Below are positions 57,001-61,011 of a stretch of 64,000 nt of DNA, piece by piece. The notes under the pieces were generated by a model that was not told where the DNA came from, searched no databases, and saw only the letters and a list, made by a program, of their open reading frames with translations. The stretch lies in contig CM049310.1 in the NCBI GenBank assembly GCA_026874595.1, forward strand, positions 49,443,558 to 49,507,557, in the 5' to 3' direction. The stretch comes from Sipunculus nudus. Taxonomy: Eukaryota > Annelida > Sipuncula > Golfingiida > Sipunculidae. Position 1 is the first letter of the stretch. Every line of letters starts with the position of its first letter. The position numbers were made by a program, and so were the translations under genes.

Positions 57001-58639
57001 ACCCACACACATCAGGTTTCACACCTAGGAGGTGCCAGGATTCTTATCAGTGACATTAGTACTGACTCCTTATATTATATTATAACTACATAGTAATACC
57101 CTATGTTTACTTACTCCTATTATACATGTGTAAATTATAGGTCATATTACTGACAGCACATCAGCCCAGCATCCCGCATTTATAAAGCTGGTGTTCCAGA
57201 GGGTTGTAAGCAAAATGTAACAACACTGGCTCTAGGGTGTTCCTTGCTGAGCTGGGATCTGTATTGCTGGTGACAGGAACATGGCCACAAAAAAGTCTGA
57301 ATGTTATAATAGGTCAATGAAGCTGCATGAACAAAGTGAGAGCGAAATATCACCAAATATTTGAAAAAGTAAGGTCTACTCAGACTTGAATGATTGCCAG
57401 ATTAATATCTAAGCATGGAGCTTTTTTTTAACTTTTAAACTGGGAATTTAAACCTTGTTCTAGTAGGAACAATGTGTCACTTACAGACACTAGTATATGA
57501 AATGTTATATCCATTTCATATTCAAGTGGTGGACATGCAAAAGCAAAAATGCTGCTGTGGCATTAAATAAGCAAATAACTCAGGATATAAATATTTAAAT
57601 AAAGCTGTAAATTTAGTCTTTAATAACCTAAATTTGCCTCAATTAAAGAAACAATATATCTTGGCCAGAAATTGCTCAAACTGAATCTCAGAAAAATGGA
57701 ATACAAGAAATAATTTAAAAAGCTGATTAAAGTATTTAACCTGAAAAACCAAGTGGTCACAAACTTTATTTGATAGAAATTTAATAAAAATTGTTTAAAA
57801 TTTTACTTATATTACATTGTTATAAGCCAAGTTACCTGTAAGCTGAGTTACCTAACATGTATAAGAAATGCATACATTTATTTATTGTCAAATGCATGAT
57901 TCATATGGGAAGGTATTCTTAATAGATAGCAAAATACAACCAACTCTCTTTTTCACTTATATGTGAATTTTCTTGAAACCTGTGCTATATATGCTAGCGC
58001 GTGTTTCCCAGAAACACGACCATATTCGGAAAACAATGACCGTACTCCACTGGCTAAAAAAATACCTAGTGATTACAGTTGTAAATGTGTCATTTGCAAG
58101 TGACAGGATGTTGGTATTGGAATGCTTGGCCCGAAACAGTGTGAATAAATTCAAAATGCTGCCCAAGCAATGATTACCCATAATGCCTGGGTATATGCCA
58201 CGGTGGCAACCAAAATAAAAAATGTCCAGTGCAATCTCCCTTTATCAACATACACAAAACTATATTTTTTTCTGTGTTATTTCGGGAAAAAACACTAATC
58301 ACTTTATCTATATAGTGCATGTAAAAATATATTTGATTATAAATGTTTCAAAATATAATGATATATATGGCAATATTTAGCCAAATAGCTGTGACCTGAG
58401 AGTGAGAGGGTCATGTGATACTGTATACATCATGACAAATTCTTATCTGGCTCTAACTGCTACTCTGACCAGCAAGTTAAAAACTCACGCGTGGTCACTG
58501 CTGAGCTGTCGTTCATCCAATTCAGTGCCTGAGTTGGATCTTCAGCAAATTCTGCCATTTCTGGTTCTAATGCTAGATCTGCCTCTGGAAATAGTGGACT
58601 CAGGCACAGATCGTCTTCGTCATCCACGAGTGACGCCAT
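8673..58639 (-). CDS. STAT: STAT family transcription factor (STAT5/6-like), 18 coding exons, 877 residues
   Basis: Latent cytoplasmic transcription factor of the JAK-STAT pathway: tyrosine phosphorylation drives SH2-mediated dimers into the nucleus to bind TTCN3GAA sites. All 17 junctions have AG/GT borders and compatible phases (2634 coding bases). Layout by residue: acidic/novel extension 1-100; STAT N-domain 101-190 (RQLLPEWVEKQDG); coiled coil 195-420; DNA-binding domain about 421-600 (VVLVTHGSQERNA); linker 601-699 (DFTFWVWFYACLNLIKKHL); SH2 700-830 (DGTFLIRFSKSE, Arg726 as the phosphotyrosine-binding Arg); LYPDIPFYKAFG block; tail with Tyr841 at the activation-tyrosine position. Vertebrate STATs start near residue 101 here and have longer C-terminal activation tails. 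Best similarity by eye is to STAT5. Exon borders come from reading, not from RNA. Confidence 0.92.
8984..11623 (+). mobile_element. Pearl-like (Helentron-related) repeat, family A copy 1, fills most of intron 17
   Basis: The left end ACAAGGGACCTATGGGTCAC carries GCTCAGCTG at 9008. The right end is TATAGCTCAGATGAC...AGTCAGCTGAGCTA at 11585-11622. GCTCAGCTGA and TCAGCTGAGC are subterminal inverted repeats. Two related core units (about 10240-10800 and 10900-11460) share CGTGCCATGGTCA and GGGCCCATAACTT. An (ACGG)n tract precedes the right end. This matches the pearl plan (flanks, tandem core, ACGG-type microsatellite) known from oysters. Treating it as a single element from 8984 is inference; the part from about 10200 on is firm through its match to 19080-20488. 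Confidence 0.65.
11519..11575 (+). repeat. (ACGG)n microsatellite of family A copy 1
   Basis: About 13 ACGG units with one ACAG and one ACG variant, directly before the element's right end. The same tract with the same interruptions is at 20385-20440. Confidence 0.95.
11759..12010 (-). CDS. STAT: STAT exon 17: SH2 C-terminal half
   Basis: Acceptor ATTGTTTCAG, donor AAAAG|GTATAT, phases 1 in and 1 out. Encodes residues 757-839 with SGLYSEKKKLYHIIRDEGL, a long SH2 insert, then LRYLYPDIPFYKAFGLESP, matching the LYPNIDKDHAFGKYY block of vertebrate STATs. The SH2 C-half is longer than in vertebrates. A MITE ends 21 bp upstream of its acceptor. Confidence 0.93.
12032..12202. mobile_element. pogo/Tigger-like MITE in intron 16
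   Basis: Left end TATACAGTAAAGCCTTGCC; right end inverse CAGAAAAACCTCGAAC. CAGTAAAACCTCG-type termini with TA at the left suit the pogo branch of Tc1/mariner. 171 bp, no ORF. Related TACAGTCAAGCCCCC occurs near 15418. Confidence 0.55.
12845..13356. repeat. Degenerate ~30-bp tandem array resembling the exon-16 donor
   Basis: At least a dozen units such as ACTTGTAATA-GGATCCTGCT (near 13213, 13243, 13275, 13299, 13325; also 12850-13110). The last unit runs into exon 16, whose end reads ACTTGTAATAGGATCTTTTTC on the plus strand. On the gene strand each unit keeps a form of GATCCTATTACAAGTA, the exon's own 5' splice junction. Confidence 0.75.
13357..13523 (-). CDS. STAT: STAT exon 16: SH2 core
   Basis: Acceptor ATATTTGCAG, donor ACAA|GTAAGT, phases 2 in and 1 out. 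Residues 701-755: IYGFVGKDAVENLLRDCQDG then TFLIRFSKSE, the STAT SH2 signature (GTFLLRFSDSE in STAT5), with Arg726 in place. YLTLAFIEKD follows as the next beta strand. Confidence 0.97.
13524..14522. other. STAT intron 15
   Basis: No gene. At 14127-14215 AGGTTTTAGGC-type words recur at least five times, some inverted (CCTAAAACCTAACCC). The rest looks unique. Confidence 0.6.
14523..14617 (-). CDS. STAT: STAT exon 15: linker domain end
   Basis: Acceptor TATTAATTTTAG, donor AAAGG|GTAGGT, phases 0 in and 2 out. Encodes residues 669-699, LPERDFTFWVWFYACLNLIK, aligning with [20 protein letters not shown] of STAT5 and ending KKEWKKG before SH2. A 111-residue plus-strand ORF over it is a shadow. Confidence 0.95.
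14991..15058 (-). CDS. STAT: STAT exon 14: short linker exon
   Basis: Acceptor TCTTTTATATTAG, donor TGCAAA|GTAAGC, phases 1 in and 0 out. Encodes E646 then DCMGIQVPTNRQVQIPLENF, where IPLENF corresponds to VSWSQF in STAT5. Placed by phase and by filling the only gap in the linker. Confidence 0.88.
16530..18860. repeat. Degenerate large tandem repeats marked by G runs
   Basis: Recurring blocks: GTTGACAGTTCA...TTTACACATTTG (16790, 17935), GTATACAGTTG (16885, 18020), a G run followed by GTTACAAC (16938-16950, 17068-17085, 18092-18106, 18642-18659), and CAGGCAAGAAAGC-like strings before ATTCTTCTGAGCC or ATTCTCCTGGGGC (17215, 18490). Unit length is irregular, about 500 bp. No coding potential. 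(GA)n at 17461-17520. Confidence 0.6.
20385..20440 (+). repeat. (ACGG)n microsatellite of family A copy 2
   Basis: Same length class and same ACAG interruption as at 11519-11575, so the two copies are recent relatives. Confidence 0.95.
20521..20656 (-). CDS. STAT: STAT exon 13: linker domain start
   Basis: Acceptor TTCTGTGCAG, donor CTTG|GTAAGA, phases 0 in and 1 out. Encodes residues 601-645, KKVQWKQLAEVLSALFKMH then HELDFLYKRLL, matching VLWPQLCEALNMKF and NLVFLAQKLF of STAT5. Confidence 0.96.
21126..21218 (-). CDS. STAT: STAT exon 12: end of DNA-binding domain
   Basis: Acceptor TTAAACTTCAG, donor GAACTG|GTGAGT, phase 0 both sides, 31 codons. VLSHPVVLVTHGSQERNALG and IIWDRVFSE match LSLPVVVIVHGSQDHNAT of STAT5, a DNA-contacting region. 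Confidence 0.97.
21336..22211 (+). mobile_element. Pearl-like repeat, family A copy 3, intron 11
   Basis: Left AATAGGGACCAATGGGTCTT with ATCAGCTGA; right TTTCAGTCAGCTCGGCTGAGCTA at 22188-22209. Three core units about 280 bp apart share CCTTTGAC..TGTGACCC and CTATTGGCAG. It lacks the ACGG tract. Minus-strand ORFs here are repeat shadows. Confidence 0.7.
22768..23088 (-). mobile_element. tRNA-derived SINE, copy 2, next to the exon 11 donor
   Basis: Minus-strand head TGTGGTCTAGGGGTAAAGC (A box), then GTGAGTTGGAATCTCAG (decayed B box); the body matches copy 1 through CGTTTGTGAGTGAAACA and GAAGAATTCCATTCCAG to TTTTGGTGGAGGTAA. Its head lies about 18 bp into intron 11. Confidence 0.8.
23107..23425 (-). 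CDS. STAT: STAT exon 11: DNA-binding domain core
   Basis: Acceptor AATGATTTCAG, donor TTACAG|GTAAGT, phases 2 in and 0 out, 106 codons. Contains SIKFKASLHLEEDL, SGHYAAVFKSMTLQCEARP (cf. [21 protein letters not shown]) and KTGSKRKAPASRMQVTESVC, equivalent to the KRADRRGAESVTEEKF loop, then MVFTALLDDKPLQ. A short Pro/Lys insert (PGMPRPKDAAKVKGSE) is longer than in vertebrates. Confidence 0.95.
23971..24505 (+). mobile_element. Pearl-like repeat, family C copy 1, intron 10
   Basis: GCGAACCTGTGC at 23980 and its inverse CACAGGTTCGC at 24489-24499 are subterminal inverted repeats. Two core units start at GTAGGTGGCACCAC (24193 and 24321) and share AAAATTTCAGGC and TCAAA(C)CC. A CCGACGCCACACCAT tail precedes the right end, as in copies at 61.0-62.4 kb. 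CTTGAAGGCAAGGTCAAGG lies just upstream. Confidence 0.7.
25019..25144 (-). CDS. STAT: STAT exon 10: start of DNA-binding domain
   Basis: Acceptor CATCTCAG, donor AATCAG|GTAGGT, phase 2 both sides. CFVISQQPTEMREKNKKYTN then IIKFREQMNETSYSFRAEIR matches the [20 protein letters not shown] strand of vertebrate STATs. Confidence 0.94.
25620..25883 (+). mobile_element. Pearl-like repeat, family A copy 4 (right part), intron 9
   Basis: Right end GTAGCTCAGATGACTTTTAG...TCAGCTGAGCTAA preceded by (ACAG)n. Its body matches copy 5 (34205-34503) over AGCCCCATAGCT, GGATATGGGTAACAGAGAC and CAATTTGTGC. The left limit is not defined. Confidence 0.65.
25985..26190. repeat. TTA/TAA trinucleotide-rich tract
   Basis: Imperfect (TTA)n and (AAT)n runs, able to pair with each other, in intron 9 about 80 bp from exon 9. 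No coding signal. Confidence 0.85.
26268..26438 (-). CDS. STAT: STAT exon 9: coiled coil end
   Basis: Acceptor TTCTTTCAG, donor ATCAA|GTGAGT, phases 2 in and 2 out, 56 codons. YYLLLVEARRLCVTAATAYN continues the helix begun as DKLCG (cf. [20 protein letters not shown]), then FEIHEGFVKKLQETFKIK leads into the DNA-binding domain. Confidence 0.93.
27315..27420 (+). mobile_element. Possible tRNA-like SINE head, intron 8
   Basis: AAGCTTGGGGTTAAGAAG then CAGTTCAAACCCC about 42 bp on resembles decayed A and B boxes. A similar pair is inverted at 53535-53592. No tail found; relic at best. (CA)n at 26821-26836 in the same intron. Confidence 0.35.
27910..28058 (-). CDS. STAT: STAT exon 8: coiled coil
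   Basis: Acceptor TTTGTTTGCAG, donor AAGCT|GTAAGT, phases 0 in and 2 out. HVSESFKAMFLHLQSLNQHM then DSWRLSEKLSVTGLATNQNL corresponds to [20 protein letters not shown] of STAT5. Confidence 0.93.
28495..28840 (+). mobile_element. Truncated right part of a pearl-like family A element, intron 7
   Basis: Shares GATATTAGGCAGTCTTGAAG and GAGGTCGCAGA.ACC.AGTTT with copies 1 and 2, and ends AGCTCAGATGACTTG...AGCTGAGCTA. The ACGG tract is degraded to GGCCGGCCGGGCGGACAGAC. Confidence 0.75.
28831..29548. repeat. 60-bp minisatellite, 12 copies
   Basis: Units begin AGCTGAGCTAAAAATCACCC and end TTATGGTCTA, starting at 28831, 28891, 28951, 29010, 29070, 29130, 29190, 29249, 29309, 29369, 29429 and 29489 (59-60 bp). 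Nearly identical, with TCATTA/ACATTA subtypes. It resumes at 31096-31157 after an inserted element. Confidence 0.97.
29549..31093. mobile_element. TA-flanked non-autonomous transposon inside the minisatellite
   Basis: Termini CCGTAGATCCGCGTTTTGCC and the inverse of GGCAAAACGTGGATCTACGG (one mismatch over 20). TA at 29547-29548 and 31094-31095 is the duplicated target; removing the element restores GGTCTAAGCT, the repeat sequence. Internally two related units about 273 bp apart (GATCAGCA at 30223 and 30496). No transposase. The TA target suggests Tc1/mariner-type mobilisation. Confidence 0.85.
31096..31157. repeat. 13th unit of the 60-bp minisatellite
   Basis: AGCTAAGATAAAAATCACCC to TTATGGTCTAAGG, on the far side of the insertion; it ends 19 bp from the exon 7 donor boundary. 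Confidence 0.95.
31177..31250 (-). CDS. STAT: STAT exon 7: coiled coil
   Basis: Acceptor TATACATTTTAG, donor TGGAAG|GTGTGT, phases 1 in and 0 out. Encodes D290 then QREVQDALNQQIGEQIEDLL NKWK, a helical heptad-like stretch. Confidence 0.9.
31466..32703 (+). mobile_element. Pearl-like repeat, family B copy 1, intron 6
   Basis: GTATCGCCAGAC at 31490-31501 and its exact inverse GTCTGGCGATAC at 32688-32699 bound it. Core units about 333 bp apart start with TGCTCACAGT..TGTCAAGTGG (31640, 31940, 32270), and two carry AGGTGGC(G/A)CCACC. A GGC/GGT-rich run at 32612-32652 occupies the microsatellite position before the right end. A homologous core is at 45838-46292. Confidence 0.75.
32612..32652. repeat. 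GGC/GGT trinucleotide tract
   Basis: GCGGCGGCGGTGGCGG-type sequence, the only strongly GC-rich tract in the gene, inside the family B element. Confidence 0.9.
33204..33276 (-). CDS. STAT: STAT exon 6: coiled coil
   Basis: Acceptor TTCCTAACCAG, donor GGCTAG|GTATAG, phases 0 in and 1 out. ALEVELRNLKETGENVQREV QLWL resembles [20 protein letters not shown] of STAT5. Confidence 0.9.
33478..34504 (+). mobile_element. Pearl-like repeat, family A copy 5, complete, intron 5
   Basis: Left ACAACAAGTGACCCATAGGTCA with GCTCAACTGA at 33504; right TATAGCTCAGATGACTTTCACTCAGCTGAGC at 34470-34500. Core units near 33561, 33873 and 34120, each opening with AGGTGG. The tail ACAGATGGACAGACAAACAG stands where ACGG is in other copies. 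Confidence 0.8.
34909..35121 (-). CDS. STAT: STAT exon 5: start of coiled coil
   Basis: Acceptor ATTTCCCACAG, donor GAGCAG|GTTATA (weak), phase 0 both sides, 71 codons. KQNYKDCSMDLVRALKKIME matches [20 protein letters not shown] of STAT5, followed by a long helical stretch DQKLQTLLEEAARNLATFHQ. Confidence 0.95.
35846..35975 (-). CDS. STAT: STAT exon 4: N-domain second half
   Basis: Acceptor TTACAATTGTAG, donor GAACTG|GTATTT, phases 2 in and 0 out, 43 codons. EVIDPENPDYDDQAREIYQD LLGQL aligns with AIDLDNPQDRAQATQLLEGL VQEL, a feature of STAT5-type N-domains. Confidence 0.94.
36690..37340 (+). repeat. Degenerate pearl-core-like repeats, about four ~140-bp units, intron 3
   Basis: Units open with GTAGGTGGTGCCATC (36696), AGTTGGGCCACC (about 36848), GTAGGTTGTGCCACC (36974) and CAGGTGGCGTCACCTG (37122). 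They share AAGATGTA.ACATATG, AAAATTT(CA)GG and CTG(AC)(C)AAGATATGAGTG. Related to family C cores; no ends recognised. Confidence 0.65.
37940..38117 (-). CDS. STAT: STAT exon 3: canonical STAT N-domain start
   Basis: Acceptor ATTCTTTTTCAG, donor CTCCT|GTGAGT, phases 1 in and 2 out. M101 opens MLRWDTWKNL, comparable to the usual STAT start. DILGELQKTFGKEHQGLFRV then RQLLPEWVEKQDG matches [24 protein letters not shown]. M101 (ATG 38089-38091) could be the start of shorter transcripts. Confidence 0.95.
38335..39330. repeat. Two clusters of GATC-rich palindromic repeats, intron 2
   Basis: At 38335-38590 and 39222-39320, words such as CCAGATTGCGATCTGG, TTAGATCTGGCCAGCCCA and AAACTGTGATCACAATCCAG alternate in direct and inverted forms, about 45-50 bp per unit. 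No coding sense; origin unknown. Confidence 0.7.
40370..40650 (+). mobile_element. Possible LTR retroelement remnant, intron 2
   Basis: GC-rich island with a perfect hairpin AGAGACGGACCGTCTCT (40473-40489), then TGTTGAATAAAGACTC (AATAAA, R-like), a U5-like stretch, and AAGTGGTATAAGTTGGGACC, which resembles a primer-binding site. No second LTR, gag or pol was found. Confidence 0.3.
40651..44211. other. Rest of intron 2, no supported element
   Basis: AT-rich. 43160-43540 has slightly higher complexity, with a 65-codon plus ORF at 43339 that I do not recognise and do not call. 43850-44100 is almost pure A/T. Confidence 0.5.
44212..44334 (-). CDS. STAT: STAT exon 2: N-terminal extension, part 2
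   Basis: Acceptor CATCTTTTATTTAATGAG, donor CACACAG|GTGAGA, phases 1 in and 1 out, 40 codons. FMEQLRNNNIDPSWLFEYLK QYLQ looks helical. No family recognised. Inclusion rests on open frame, splice signals and matching phases to exons 1 and 3. Confidence 0.7.
45313..46292 (+). mobile_element. Composite repeat: family D tandem units joined to a family B core, intron 1
   Basis: Two units about 301 bp apart share TATAACTCGGCAACCA and ATCCCCCCCCCTATGATTT (45474, 45775). From 45838 the sequence switches to the family B core (TTGACTTATAATACTCAGAG, TAGGTGGCGCCACCAGTTTC at 45954, GGTCAAGGTCACTCTCCTA) and ends with CATAGTATCCTTGCCATGAC near 46262. A C run is at 45104-45116. Confidence 0.6.
46386..46975. 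mobile_element. MITE with 17-bp perfect terminal inverted repeats, intron 1
   Basis: AAGCTGTGTTTCCATGT at 46386-46402 and its exact inverse at 46959-46975. 590 bp, AT-rich, no ORF. Flanks ATA/TAA are compatible with a decayed TTAA or TA target. Confidence 0.7.
48008..48066. repeat. (TA)n microsatellite, intron 1
   Basis: Uninterrupted TA for about 58 bp. Confidence 0.97.
48255..48347 (+). mobile_element. Miniature family A derivative, about 90 bp, intron 1
   Basis: Left-end-like ACCAAGGGACGCATGAGTCAC is joined almost directly to the right end GGACAATGGACCATCACTAT and AGCTCAGATGAC...GTCAGCAGAGCTA. The core is deleted. Confidence 0.65.
48581..48994. mobile_element. AT-rich MITE with TATA target, intron 1
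   Basis: Ends CTGCCAAAAAAATTTTCTT and inverse CAGCCAAAAATAGTTTTTT, flanked by TATA on both sides. 414 bp rich in AAGAAA/TTTCTT words. Confidence 0.55.
50005..50530. mobile_element. Dispersed repeat with three ~150-bp units, intron 1
   Basis: Units near 50035, 50185 and 50335 share TGACC..(A)TTAAATATGC and TGAGTTT(C)AT(G)AAAATCC. The flanks contain AATACCCCCATCAT and AATACTCCCATCATATGACA. ATCGCGGCGACAC occurs near 50300 and TAGCGGCGACAC near 50450. Architecture resembles the other tandem-core families. Confidence 0.6.
51095..51228. repeat. (ATTACT)n array near the left end of the hAT element
   Basis: Four blocks of CTATTACTATTACT separated by short spacers. The related array at 53082-53186 is in the same top-strand direction. 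Confidence 0.95.
53082..53186. repeat. (ATTACT)n array near the right end of the hAT element
   Basis: Three blocks of CTATTACTATTACTATTAC separated by AGCTCAAATTTTTGAGT and TGGAAAAAGCTGTAATAGT, ending ATTACCCCATGTCTG. Confidence 0.95.
53535..53592 (-). mobile_element. Possible tRNA-like SINE head, intron 1
   Basis: Minus strand: ACAGTCAAGGGGTTAAATGC then TGGGTTCGAACCGAAC, A- and B-box-like at about 38 bp spacing. No acceptor-stem pairing, so not a tRNA gene. Confidence 0.4.
54870..55425. repeat. Two small local tandem repeats, intron 1
   Basis: 54870-54957: two copies of a ~46-bp unit (CTGTTGA.ATGCTTCACA, AGCAAGCAGTCAG). 55185-55425: three units of about 81 bp sharing CAGTCCCATGAAA, GGACTTG and ATCTCTCTAATACAGACACC. 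Confidence 0.75.
55426..58488. other. First part of intron 1 (gene-proximal), no supported gene
   Basis: A repeated CATGTTTGAATGCTCAT / CATGTTCAAATGCTCATA pair lies near 56335 and 56425. A perfect TTCCCAGAA (STAT-type) lies at 58005-58013. The 57973 plus ORF is not convincing. Confidence 0.5.
58489..58639 (-). CDS. STAT: STAT exon 1: start codon and acidic N-terminal extension
   Basis: ATG 58637-58639, donor ACCACGC|GTGAGT, phase 1 out, 50 codons plus one base. MASLVDDEDDLCLSPLF is followed by a Glu/Leu-rich stretch to AVTT. 13 Asp/Glu and no Lys, Arg or His in 50 residues, with interspersed Leu/Phe/Trp, as in acidic activation domains. An in-frame upstream ATG (58711) overlaps the TATA-like box and so is unlikely to be transcribed. 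Confidence 0.7.
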
Positions 58640-58676
58640 AATGTGTGCGTGAATCAATCCCCATATACATGACCAT

Positions 58677-58707
58677 GTTGTATTAATACAACACCTGTAT
58701 TTATATA
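58677..58707 (-). promoter_or_regulatory. Candidate STAT core promoter: TATA-like box and palindrome
   Basis: Minus-strand TATATAAATA at 58698-58707 is followed by the perfect palindrome GTTGTATTAATACAAC at 58677-58692. A start site about 30 bp past the box would leave a 5' UTR of about 30 bases before ATG 58639. Confidence 0.45.
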
Positions 58708-58891
58708 TCATAAAATCTGCTGCCGAGTGCTGGGACAGTTTCTGATTATCACTTCACCACGGGAAACCCTGCTTACAGATATCATTCGTCTTTGGGAAGT
58801 TTACGTTTGGGAAAGTTCTAAAGCCTTTAAGGCACTTATTTGAAACTCGAGGGATTCCTTACCTTATTGGAGTGTTATTGTTGATACTACA

Positions 58892-58944
58892 TTCTGGGAA
58901 TTTGCCCAAACGCATGGTCAGCGAGGGAGGATATTTTCCGGGAA
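58892..58944. promoter_or_regulatory. Two perfect STAT-type GAS sites upstream of the STAT gene
   Basis: TTCTGGGAA at 58892-58900 and TTCCGGGAA at 58936-58944, both TTCN3GAA, 44 bp apart and 250-305 bp upstream of the start codon. Suggests autoregulation. Confidence 0.5.
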
Positions 58945-59857
58945 AGTTCGTGGACAGGCTTAAGCAAATAACAGTGTCGGGATCAGTCATTTTATCGATT
59001 TTATACCAATAGTTCCCATAATGAATCAGAATTTTCATTGCAATCAATATATGACTAGAAAATATATATACAAAATTATTTTTTTTTCGAGGAAAACTGT
59101 AATTAAAGATTAATTAATTCAAAGATTTCAAAAAGGTTTATATATGGATAAAATTAAATATACGAACTGGTCCAAGCAGACTTGCAACCGGGAATACGAA
59201 ACTGGAAATCCCCTTTTTGGTTTGTCACTTCAGCGTTAGATGACGCCAGGCTAGTTAAAGAAAATGCCGGCGGGATTTCATACCTTAAATTGGAATTCCA
59301 TGCAGACAGAGTGAAACTGAAGCGATGGAAACCTAACATTGATGACCCAATCGGTATCCCTGTGGCCTTATTACGTAATCATTATTGTTGAATATGAAGA
59401 AACCCGTCCATACCAAAGTCCGCCAAAAAGTAATTCAATTCGGACAATATGTATATCAGACCCTTTATTTATGTCATGTCATATATACAATACAGATAAA
59501 TATGTTATTCGATCTAGAGTGAAATTAAGTTAATAATAACAAGGAAGAATGGTTTGGACGAAATTCGTCTCCAAACGTTGAATGACCTAAGAATTATTTT
59601 GGGCATTTTCAAAAACCGTCTTCATGTTACAATCTTAAATATTCTCCACAGTTGGAACAGCTATGTAATTTTAGGTTAATACTGAATAATAATAAAAATA
59701 CCTAATGCAATTATCATTAATTGCAATTTGAGTGATATTAGGGGCAAAATTATTTTATATAATCAATATTTTCATTTAAAAATTTAAATAATGAAGATGA
59801 AATGGAATAAAACGCCAATATATAGGCTTAAAATATGAATAAAAATCAGGATTGGTT

Positions 59858-59952
59858 TTCTGCCGTGCAAAAAGATATTTCTGCCCTGCCGATGGCAAAA
59901 ATAAGGCAAAAAACCATTCTGCCAGGCAGAACTGTCTTTCTGCCGGGCAGAA
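59858..59952. promoter_or_regulatory. Cluster of TTCTGCC palindromes in the STAT upstream region
   Basis: TTCTGCCGTGCAAAA (59858), TTCTGCCCTGCCGAT (59879), TTCTGCCAGGCAGAA (59917-59931, perfect around a central base) and TTCTGCCGGGCAGAA (59938-59952). Spacing within pairs is 21 bp. Function unknown. Confidence 0.45.
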
Positions 59953-60720
59953 ATGGCAGATTAAATTATCAAAATATATTATATTTTAACAAGAGGTATT
60001 AATCATAATAAATCAAAAGCTGCTTTAAATACTAGCATTTATTAATAAATCAGTTTTAAGGAATGATAATCATTTTATTCAATTTAGTCAATGATAAAAT
60101 GCCCAATGTGCCTCTTCACTTTCTGAAACAAGCAATGTTTTCAAGTTCTAGGCAGGGAGAGGCGAAGTTTTGAGGTTTTAGCAACAGGATTATAAAATGG
60201 TTTTAACTCCCAGCTGAAAACAGCATATATTGCATAAAACAAAATTTGCCCAAATTTATTACTAAGAGATTTATAACAACTGTAGTGAATTGCGTGGTGT
60301 AGTCACAGGGCTGTTCTCGACTCTTAGAAACTTTTAGGTGTAAGTTGCATGAGCAGGAGACCATGTGTATGTGCGGCACATGGGTTCCCAAGCTCAGGTA
60401 GGCCTAATGTCATAATCACAGCTCTTTAGGTTTGCTGATGTGCATTTACTTGTTTAAATAGATACTTGTGTGTCACTGGTATCTGAAATTATGTAACAGA
60501 GCCCATAGCTCCGGTAGCCCTTTCCTAAGGCTGGGCACCTTAGGAGATAGGGTGGGCAAGCCCGAGTCCAGTTGTTACTAATGATGAGAGTGATGTTGAA
60601 AGATCATGTGTTCTTTATGCATGACATAATGCTGACTATGATGATGCTAACAGAGCCTCTAATTTTTGGCGCAGGAAAATTGTTTTAGTTAATATTATTA
60701 TTGACTGAATGATCAGTCAA

Positions 60721-60800
60721 GCCCCCGCCCCCCCCCCCCCCACACACACACACACCTATCCCATAAATCTTGAGGAAGAACCTCCCCCCCCCCCCCCCCC
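60721..60800. repeat. Poly-C and (CA)n tracts
   Basis: C-rich run then (CA)n at 60721-60757, and a second C run at 60783-60800. Confidence 0.95.
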
Positions 60801-61011
60801 AGTAATTATTAATATATTCTGTCACAAGTTTACACCTTGGTAATTTTCATTACTGCTAATTACTGCTTTATTTGATGTATCATATTTAAATTGGTTCACT
60901 ATGGTATAACTTATTTTATAGCAGTTTTCATGCCCTTATGCCAGAAACAAGGACAGAAAGGTATTGGCAGAAAAGGCAGTGACAGAAACTTGCCAACCCT
61001 GATAAAAATGA

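Noticed and set aside
57973-58173. LINE reverse transcriptase relic (ARVSQKHDHIRKTMTVLHWL)
   Set aside because: It recalls the C-terminal ARL...H.TPVL..LHWLP motif of some LINEs, but the following residues do not continue the match and no other pol sequence is near.
58709-58711. Upstream in-frame ATG as the STAT start
   Set aside because: It lies at or before the TATA-like box and would add residues without recognisable character. ATG 58637-58639 fits better.
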